Source of the DNA: Gammaproteobacteria bacterium
Lineage (GTDB): Bacteria; Pseudomonadota; Gammaproteobacteria; SG8-11
Direction of reading: 5' to 3'
DNA: 12,337 nt
Assembly (NCBI GenBank): GCA_016200445.1
Contig: JACQEQ010000107.1
Coordinates: 1-12,337, forward strand
The notes below the pieces were generated by a model that searched no databases, was not told where the DNA came from, and worked only from the letters and a program-made list of their open reading frames with translations. How positions within the stretch are numbered: the stretch's first letter is position 1; every line of letters begins with the position of its first letter. This document shows positions 7,426 through 12,337 of this stretch, piece by piece. Both the position numbers and the translations under genes were made by a program.

Positions 7426-8077
7426 CGCGCAGCGCCACAAACCGAACCTTGTGCAATTCTTCGCGCTCGAAACCATCGGACGTACGCACATAAAGTAATA
7501 ATTGCTGTTCACGTGAACCACCAGTCGGTATCACCAGCCGTCCGCCGACGGCAAGTTGTTCCAGTAACGATTGCGGCGTTTCCATCGGGGCAGCCGTGAC
7601 GATAATGCCATCATAGGGCGCCTCTTCCGGCCAGCCCCAACTACCGTCGCTGTATTTGTAATGCACATTGCTCACGCGTAGCGACGCCAAACGTGTGCGT
7701 GCCTGAGCTTGCAATGCACGAATGCGTTCGACGCTATACACCTCGCCGACCAACTGTGCCAACACCGCCGTTTGATAACCCGAGCCGGTGCCGACTTCGA
7801 GCACCTTGCGCAGCGGGCGCGCAGCAAGCAATGCTTCGGTCATGCGCGCCACCGTATACGGCTGTGAAATGGTTTGGCCGTGACCGATAGGCAACGACAC
7901 GTCTTCGTATGCGCGGCTCGCCAGCGCTTCGTCCATAAAAATATGGCGTGGCGTGTTACGTATTGCTTGCAACACATCGCCGCTGGCGATGCCTTCTTGC
8001 GCCAAACGCTGCACCAGGCGTTCGCGCGTGCGCTGCGACGTCATACCGATGCCGCGCATATCCGGCGTTGAATTCAA
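7412..8077 (-). CDS. pcm: Protein-L-isoaspartate O-methyltransferase
   Basis: SAM-dependent repair enzyme that methylates L-isoaspartyl residues in damaged proteins, allowing their return to aspartate. The 221-residue protein shows GHGQTISQPYTVA (66-78), the substrate-binding strand of the family, the SAM motif I VLEVGTGSGYQTAVLA (92-107), VYSVERI (113-119), and the post-motif regions YDGIIVTAAP and LAVGGRLVIPTG. I chose TTG 8077 because the excellent Shine-Dalgarno GAGGGGG lies 5 bases upstream and the codon overlaps the surE stop as TTGA, a classic coupling arrangement. Alternatives are TTG 8095 and internal ATGs (8059, 8044). The protein is a complete, normal-length member with no missing motif. 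It forms a stress-survival operon with surE upstream and nlpD-rpoS downstream. Confidence 0.96.
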   Translation of the reverse strand: MNSTPDMRGIGMTSQRTRERLVQRLAQEGIASGDVLQAIRNTPRHIFMDEALASRAYEDVSLPIGHGQTISQPYTVARMTEALLAARPLRKVLEVGTGSGYQTAVLAQLVGEVYSVERIRALQAQARTRLASLRVSNVHYKYSDGSWGWPEEAPYDGIIVTAAPMETPQSLLEQLAVGGRLVIPTGGSREQQLLLYVRTSDGFEREELHKVRFVALRGGRE

Positions 8078-8823
8078 TCGAACCCCCTCACCCAACGCGC
8101 AACCTGATCGAGCGCGGCATAATGTGTCAAGTCCACCTGCAATGGCGTGATGGACACGCGGCCGTTCTTAACCGCATTAAAGTCCGTACCTGGCCCCGCA
8201 TCTTGTTCCGGCCCGGCAGGGCCTACCCAATAGATTGGCCGGCCTCGCGGATCGGCAGCCTTCACCACGCTTTCGGATTTATGCCGGCGGCCCAGGCGCG
8301 TCGCTTCGAAGCCTGCCAGCGCATCCCATGCTACGTCTGGCACATTAACGTTCAAAATGGTGTCTGCAGGCAAGGGCTCATCGCGCAAGCGTTGCACCAA
8401 GGATTTGGCAACCCGCGCTGCCGTTGCATAGTGCTGTGGCGAGTGACCGACGAGCGATACTGCAATCGCGGGTAATCCTAAAAAGCGACCCTCCACTGCA
8501 GCAGCGACCGTACCGGAATACAACGTATCATCACCGAGATTCGCCCCGGCGTTAATACCTGACACCACGATATCGGGCTCGAAGTCGAGCAGCCCGGTAA
8601 GGGCCAGGTGCACGCAGTCGGTCGGCGTACCGTCGACGCGCGTGAAGCCGTTTTCGCCGAGAGTTGCGCGAATCGGATGTTCCAGAGTGAGGGAGTTGCT
8701 GGCGCCGCTACGGTTGCGGTCGGGTGCGACCACAGTGATCTGCGCAATCAGCGCCAGTTCGTAGGCCAGCGCGACTATGCCGGGGGCCTGATAGCCATCG
8801 TCGTTGCTGATGAGTATATGCAT
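8074..8823 (-). CDS. surE: 5'/3'-nucleotidase SurE
   Basis: Metal-dependent phosphatase acting on nucleoside monophosphates (and in some species short polyphosphate), linked to stationary-phase survival. The 249-residue protein opens with HILISNDDGYQAPGI, where D8 and D9 bind the metal. It continues with APDRNRSGASNSLT (S39 and N43 region, metal and phosphate contacts), DGTPTDCVHLAL, and SGINAGANLGDDTLYSGTVA, whose asparagine (N92 in this numbering) is the other conserved ligand. ATG 8823 fits the family's N-terminus and has GGA 6 bases upstream; an in-frame TTG at 8850 would add nine residues not usual in the family. It is first in the surE-pcm-nlpD-rpoS run and divergent from the aer-like gene (175-bp gap). 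I see no convincing sigma70 promoter in that gap on this strand. Confidence 0.97.
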   Translation of the reverse strand: MHILISNDDGYQAPGIVALAYELALIAQITVVAPDRNRSGASNSLTLEHPIRATLGENGFTRVDGTPTDCVHLALTGLLDFEPDIVVSGINAGANLGDDTLYSGTVAAAVEGRFLGLPAIAVSLVGHSPQHYATAARVAKSLVQRLRDEPLPADTILNVNVPDVAWDALAGFEATRLGRRHKSESVVKAADPRGRPIYWVGPAGPEQDAGPGTDFNAVKNGRVSITPLQVDLTHYAALDQVARWVRGFD

Positions 8824-8922
8824 GGGATTCCAGTCAGCGAACTGCGCCATGTTTTACTCGAAGCATCGTTCCGACGCAACAAGTTCAATCGGCGCGCATT
8901 GCTTGAAACACAAACGCCAATT

Positions 8923-8949
8923 TAAAGTTTCCCGCCTTCAACCCGATTC
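8923..8949 (+). promoter_or_regulatory. Sigma28 (FliA) promoter of the aer-like gene
   Basis: TAAAGTTT at 8923-8930 matches the sigma28 -35 consensus perfectly. After exactly 11 bases, CCCGATTC (8942-8949) matches the core of the -10 consensus GCCGATAA (CCGAT in register). The predicted start lies near 8956, giving a leader of about 43 bases before the GTG start at 8999. This is the expected control of a late flagellar/chemotaxis gene. Confidence 0.75.
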
Positions 8950-8955
8950 AATCGG
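8943..8955. repeat. 13-base dyad over the sigma28 -10 element
   Basis: CCGATT-C-AATCGG is a perfect inverted repeat with a one-base centre. It overlaps the -10 element and the likely transcription start of the aer-like gene. Its right half, in the context TTCAATCGG, recurs as a direct repeat at 8884-8892. It may be an operator or a by-product of the CCGAT core. Confidence 0.4.
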
Positions 8956-8998
8956 ATGGAAACATTTGATTAATTCGCTGCCATTCAACGAGGTTCGC

Positions 8999-10570
8999 GT
9001 GAAAACCAATTTGCCGGTTACAACTACCGAAAAGCAGTTGCGCGATAGCACTGCTATCATCTCCACCACCAATCTCAAGGGGATGATTGAAAGCATCAAT
9101 CAGGATTTTCTGGATATCAGCGGGTTTAACGAAACCGAGCTGATCGATAAAGCACATAACATAGTACGTCATCCCGACGTCCCTCCTGCAGCGTTCGGTA
9201 ATTTATGGGAATCGCTGAAGGCCGGCAAATCGTGGATGGGTATCGTCAAAAATCGCTGTAAGAACGGCGATTATTATTGGGTCGACGCCTACGTAGCTCC
9301 CATCTATGAAAATGAACAGGTTATCGGCTACCAGTCGGTACGCACCAAATTATCTGCTGAAGACTGTACGCGTGCAGCGCGTTTGTATACGGAAATCAGC
9401 AGCGGTAAATTTCCGCGCTTTCGCCTGCGCGACTTGGGCATTAAGTTGCAAACATTCATCGGCATCAGTGGCGTGCTTGCCGCTGTTTTGGCTGGATTAA
9501 TGCTTTCTGAAAAGGTGCCGTCATTGTTGACTGGCGTCGCATTTTTAGTTGGATTGCCGGCAGCCTATATTGTCGCGACCTGGATTACACAACCCATAGT
9601 GCGCGCTGCACAAAGCTCGCGCAGCATCGTCGATAACAAACTTACTCAATATCTGTACTTCGATGCGGCCAACGAAATCACCCAGTTACAAACTGCGCAG
9701 CGCATCTTGCAGGCACGGCTCAAAGTAGCCGGCGGCCGCATTACTGAATACGCATCGAAACTGGACCATGCAGCGCACGCCACCGCTACAATCGCCGAAC
9801 AAACCAGCCAGGGCATCCGCCAACACCAGTCGGAAACCGACCAAGTCGCCACCGCAATCAACGAGATGTCTGCGACCGTGCAAGAAGTCGCACGCAACGC
9901 CAACGCTGCGGCAGTGGCAACACAAAATGCCAACACACAAGCCGGACACGGGCAGACAATAGTCATCGAAACCATCAGCGCAATCGAACGGCTGGCACAA
10001 GAGGTAGAAAAAGCCGCCGGTGTTATTCAGCAATTGGAACAAGACAGCGACCGCATCGGTTCGGTAGTGGACGTGATCAAAACCATTGCCGAGCAAACCA
10101 ATCTGCTGGCACTTAATGCCGCCATTGAGGCAGCTCGCGCGGGCGAACAAGGACGTGGCTTCGCCGTGGTCGCAGACGAAGTACGTACGCTCGCCAGCCG
10201 CACCTCGCAATCGACCCAGGAAATTCAGCACATGATCGAGGAACTCCAAACCACGGCGCGCAATGCAGTAAAGGTGATGGAAGATGGCCGCAATCAAGCG
10301 GGTAATGGTGTAAAGCAAGTGACGCGCGCGGGGGAAGCGTTAACCGAGATCACCCAGGCCATCGGCACCATCAGCACCATGAACGATCAGATCGCCGCCG
10401 CGTCGGAACAACAAAGTGCCGTTGCTGAAGAAATCAACAAGAACATCGTCAACATTACCCGCGTGGTAGACGCCACGGCCGATGGCGCACAGCAAACCGC
10501 CAACGCGGGACAGGATTTACTCAATCTTGCCGAACGCCTTAAGGTATTAGTCAAGCAGTGCTGCCATTAG
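8999..10570 (+). CDS. aer: Aer-type PAS methyl-accepting chemotaxis protein (energy/aerotaxis receptor)
   Basis: This 523-residue receptor has the Aer layout: an N-terminal cytoplasmic PAS domain (about 10-115), two adjacent membrane helices with a very short loop (about 150-196), a HAMP-like linker, and a long coiled-coil signalling domain whose tip is EQTNLLALNAAIEAARAGEQ (365-384). The PAS domain contains NIVRHPDVPPAAF and SWMGIVKNRCKNGDYYWV. N34, R57, H58, D60, F66, W79 and N85 fall at the same positions as E. coli Aer residues tied to FAD binding, so it probably senses redox state through FAD and signals via CheA/CheW. GTG 8999 has GAGG 5 bases upstream, and the match in residue numbering to E. 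coli Aer supports it; the 65 residues of open frame before it are unlike the family. A sigma28 promoter lies upstream. It is divergent from surE. Confidence 0.93.
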   Translation: MKTNLPVTTTEKQLRDSTAIISTTNLKGMIESINQDFLDISGFNETELIDKAHNIVRHPDVPPAAFGNLWESLKAGKSWMGIVKNRCKNGDYYWVDAYVAPIYENEQVIGYQSVRTKLSAEDCTRAARLYTEISSGKFPRFRLRDLGIKLQTFIGISGVLAAVLAGLMLSEKVPSLLTGVAFLVGLPAAYIVATWITQPIVRAAQSSRSIVDNKLTQYLYFDAANEITQLQTAQRILQARLKVAGGRITEYASKLDHAAHATATIAEQTSQGIRQHQSETDQVATAINEMSATVQEVARNANAAAVATQNANTQAGHGQTIVIETISAIERLAQEVEKAAGVIQQLEQDSDRIGSVVDVIKTIAEQTNLLALNAAIEAARAGEQGRGFAVVADEVRTLASRTSQSTQEIQHMIEELQTTARNAVKVMEDGRNQAGNGVKQVTRAGEALTEITQAIGTISTMNDQIAAASEQQSAVAEEINKNIVNITRVVDATADGAQQTANAGQDLLNLAERLKVLVKQCCH

Positions 10571-10590
10571 GAACTTGCAATGAACCAATA

Positions 10591-10633
10591 CCGCTGGTTT
10601 CGTATACGATCCAGGTAGCGGCTTGCGATTTTT
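10591..10633 (+). terminator. Possible terminator after the aer-like gene
   Basis: A composite hairpin (CCGCT at 10591-10595 with AGCGG at 10617-10621, enclosing the 10-base palindrome TCGTATACGA at 10600-10609) is followed by TTTTT at 10629-10633. The outer stem is short and there is an internal loop and an 8-base gap to the T-run, so termination is only plausible. Confidence 0.35.
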
Positions 10634-10662
10634 AATTCACTTGGCATTCTAATTGGCGCACC

Positions 10663-10689
10663 TAATTTGTTTTTGTAACCTGCCGATAC
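10663..10689 (+). promoter_or_regulatory. Sigma28 (FliA) promoter of cheV
   Basis: GCCGATAC at 10682-10689 matches the sigma28 -10 consensus GCCGATAA at seven of eight bases. Exactly 11 bases upstream is TAATTTGT (10663-10670), matching TAAAGTTT at five of eight. The predicted start near 10696 gives a leader of about 120 bases. Together with the similar element before the aer-like gene this is convincing. Confidence 0.7.
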
Positions 10690-10690
10690 A

Positions 10691-10748
10691 ACAGGCGTAC
10701 ATACATCCGCCTGTGGGCCGTAGATTATTAGCCGGCCCGGCGGCCGGC
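10691..10748 (+). other. Two hairpins in the cheV leader
   Basis: The first is ACAGGCG (10691-10697) with CGCCTGT (10708-10714) and a 10-base loop; the second is GCCGGCC (10731-10737) with GGCCGGC (10742-10748) and a 4-base loop. The first begins at about the predicted transcription start; the second is very GC-rich but has no T-run, so it is not a normal terminator. They could stabilise or regulate the leader. Confidence 0.45.
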
Positions 10749-10816
10749 GTCGGCAACCAGCTAGGTAACGCACTCAACCGCGTACGCAGCGGGCGATCTT
10801 AGGGCGATAAAAAACT

Positions 10817-11785
10817 ATGGCCAATGTTCTACAACAAGTCGACGAGCGCACCAAACTCGCGGGTACCAATAAGCTCGAAGTGTTGCTGTTCAGTCTGGGC
10901 GTCGACGAACGTACCGGCCGCGACGAGGTATTCGGTATCAATGTCTTCAAGGTTCGCGAAGTCATGAAAGTGCCGGATATCACGCATGCGCCCGACATGC
11001 CCCCCGGCGTGGAAGGCATGATCAGTCTGCGCGGCTCGATGATCCCGGTGCTTAATTTAGGTCATTTCTGCAATATGCAGGTCAGCCATAAGCCCAAGGT
11101 GCTGATGGTGACTGAATACAATCGCACCATTCAAGGCTTCCTGGTTCAGTCGGTCGACCATATTTTGCGATTGGAGTGGGGTCAGTTGAAGTCGCCTCCG
11201 TCGTTAATGTCGCATCAGTTGGGCGGACTCATCACGGCGGTCTGCGAGATTCCTGACGGCCGCATCGTGATGGTGCTGGATGTTGAGAAATTACTGTCCG
11301 CCGCAGTCGGCGACGATGGCGGCGGAGAAGACTTATCCGAAGTAGTTCGCTCGAAAGAACCCGGCATGGTGGTATTTGCTGACGACTCGTCGGTTGCCCG
11401 CAAACGTATTTCTGCACTGCTGGATCAAATGGGCGTGAAGTATATCAGTGCCAACAATGGTGCCGAGGCATGGCAAAAATTACAAGACCTGGCCGAACGC
11501 GCCATCGCTAACAACGCAGTGTTAACCGACCAGATCAGCGTGGTGTTGACCGATGTTGAAATGCCGGAAATGGATGGCTATGTGCTCACCATGAAGATCA
11601 AACAAGACCCGCGCTTCAAGGGGATTCCGGTGGTGATGCACTCATCGTTGTCTGCGGCCACCAACGTGGCGATGGGCAAACGCATCGGCGCGGATGGCTA
11701 CGTCGCCAAATTCGATCCGATGGAGCTTTCTAAGTCGTTAACGCCGTTTTTGGAGCTGGATAAGAAAACCAAGGCTGCTCTTTAA
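10817..11785 (+). CDS. cheV: Chemotaxis coupling protein CheV (CheW domain plus receiver)
   Basis: CheV links chemoreceptors to the kinase CheA and can be phosphorylated to adjust signalling. The 322-residue protein has an N-terminal CheW-like domain (about 15-165; LEVLLFSLG, FGINVFKVREVMKVPDI, GMISLRGSMIPVLNL, VLDVEKLL) and a C-terminal response-regulator receiver (about 184-315). In the receiver, D189/D190 form the acidic pocket, D246 in LTDVEMPEMDGY is the phospho-acceptor, S276/S277 lie at the switch position, and K298 in GYVAKFDP is the conserved lysine. No output domain follows, as expected for CheV. The start ATG 10817 has only a distant AGGG, so initiation may be weak. A sigma28 promoter and two hairpins lie upstream. 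It converges with secF, 2 bp away. Confidence 0.95.
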   Translation: MANVLQQVDERTKLAGTNKLEVLLFSLGVDERTGRDEVFGINVFKVREVMKVPDITHAPDMPPGVEGMISLRGSMIPVLNLGHFCNMQVSHKPKVLMVTEYNRTIQGFLVQSVDHILRLEWGQLKSPPSLMSHQLGGLITAVCEIPDGRIVMVLDVEKLLSAAVGDDGGGEDLSEVVRSKEPGMVVFADDSSVARKRISALLDQMGVKYISANNGAEAWQKLQDLAERAIANNAVLTDQISVVLTDVEMPEMDGYVLTMKIKQDPRFKGIPVVMHSSLSAATNVAMGKRIGADGYVAKFDPMELSKSLTPFLELDKKTKAAL

Positions 11786-11787
11786 CG

Positions 11788-12337
11788 CTACGGTAATGCG
11801 TCAATCTCAGCGCCTTCCTTCTTCACCGGCAGCAGGTTTTCGCGCGAGATTCCCAGCCACATGACAATCGGGCTCGCCACCAGCACCGACGAATAAATAC
11901 CGAATAAAATCCCGATGGTCAACGCCAGCGCAAAATAAAACAACACATCCCCGCCCAGCAGCAGCATCGAGAACACCATGGTCTGCGTCATTGCGTGGGT
12001 CATGATGGTGCGCGACATGGTGCGCGTGATCGCGTTATTGATAACTTCCGGTACCGAGGCTTTGCGCATCTTGCGAAAATTCTCGCGGATCCGGTCGAAC
12101 ACGACGACGGATTCGTTCACCGAGTAACCCAGCACTGCCAGCAGCGCCGCAACCACCGTCAGCGAAAACTCCCACTGGAAGAACGCAAAGAATCCCAAAA
12201 TGATAATGACGTCATGCAGGTTGGCGATGATGGCGGCGACCGAGAAACGCCACTCGAAACGAATCGCCAAATAAACCATGATGCCGAAGATCACCAACAA
12301 CAACGCCAGACCGCCGTAGTTATACAACTCTTCACCG
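11788..12337 (-). CDS. secF: Protein translocase subunit SecF, C-terminal part
   Basis: SecF works with SecD in the inner membrane, using proton-motive force to help pull secreted proteins through SecYEG. The visible 182 C-terminal residues start within GEELYNYGGLALLL and continue past the right window edge, so the true start is not here. Several transmembrane helices are evident (LALLLVIFGIMVYLAI; ANLHDVIIILGFFAFF; VVAALLAVLGY; MVFSMLLLGG; YFALALTIGILFGIYSSVLV). The family signature SVNESVVVFDRIRENFRKM lies between them, and RTMSRTIMTHAMT follows. The end is polar and lysine-containing (LLPVKKEGAEIDALP). The stop at 11788 is 2 bp from the cheV stop, leaving no room for a terminator between the convergent genes. 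secD would be expected just beyond the right edge. Confidence 0.97.
   Translation of the reverse strand, partial: GEELYNYGGLALLLVIFGIMVYLAIRFEWRFSVAAIIANLHDVIIILGFFAFFQWEFSLTVVAALLAVLGYSVNESVVVFDRIRENFRKMRKASVPEVINNAITRTMSRTIMTHAMTQTMVFSMLLLGGDVLFYFALALTIGILFGIYSSVLVASPIVMWLGISRENLLPVKKEGAEIDALP

Noticed and set aside
7426..7521. Long N-terminal extension of nlpD reading into pcm
   Set aside because: It would put 32 residues without signal-peptide character before the lipobox region and overlap pcm by 110 bp; a start at 7425 or 7404 fits a lipoprotein signal.
8804..8998. 65-residue N-terminal extension of the aer-like receptor
   Set aside because: The residues are unlike the family and span the predicted sigma28 promoter; the GTG at 8999 gives residue numbering matching E. 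coli Aer.
10580..10618. A 12-codon open frame (ATG to TAG) just after the aer-like stop, with AGGA 7 bases upstream
   Set aside because: It is very short, overlaps the possible terminator hairpin and lies upstream of the cheV promoter; no conservation can be shown from one sequence.
10731..10748. GC-rich palindrome as terminator of the aer-like gene
   Set aside because: No T-run follows on the plus strand, and it lies downstream of the predicted cheV promoter.
1..12337. Mobile elements, CRISPR arrays, defence systems, tRNAs
   Set aside because: No transposase or integrase motifs, spaced direct repeats or cloverleaf-like sequences were seen on either strand; the content is typical core genome.

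Overview
This is a chromosomal core-genome segment from a motile proteobacterium. The conserved surE-pcm-nlpD-rpoS block, a yceH gene, an alaC-hom-thrC cluster, an Aer-like sensor, cheV and secF together point to a Gammaproteobacterium or a closely related Betaproteobacterium. Base composition is moderate. GTG and TTG starts are frequent. I see no insertion sequence, phage gene, CRISPR array, tRNA or rRNA.

Left part (1-4488, all minus strand). The window opens inside yceH, which is cut by the left edge. Next comes a membrane-anchored NERD-domain protein. The amino-acid cluster alaC-hom-thrC is transcribed leftward from a likely sigma70 promoter near 4540-4572. AlaC interconverts alanine/pyruvate with glutamate/2-oxoglutarate; Hom and ThrC belong to the aspartate-to-threonine pathway. 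As written, thrC is broken: about 44 bp are missing, including the codon for the PLP-binding lysine, and the frame shifts at the junction.

Middle (4489-8823). A small Mth938-like protein is on the plus strand and faces a minus-strand lipoprotein, with a hairpin terminator between them. Then come rpoS, nlpD, pcm and surE, all on the minus strand and transcribed in the order surE, pcm, nlpD, rpoS. They are tightly packed and partly overlapping: survival nucleotidase, protein repair methyltransferase, amidase-activator lipoprotein and stationary-phase sigma factor.

Right part (8824-12337). Two plus-strand chemotaxis genes follow: an Aer-type redox/energy-taxis receptor and a CheV coupling protein. 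Each has upstream sequence closely resembling a sigma28 (FliA) flagellar promoter, which ties both to the motility regulon. The window ends in the 3' part of secF (minus strand), which converges on cheV with only 2 bp between them.

I did not find a clearly novel multi-gene system. The points most worth a second look are the thrC deletion, the two sigma28 promoters with associated dyads and hairpins, the altered active-site motif of the NERD protein, and an unfamiliar small lipoprotein carrying a repeated NVRGT motif.
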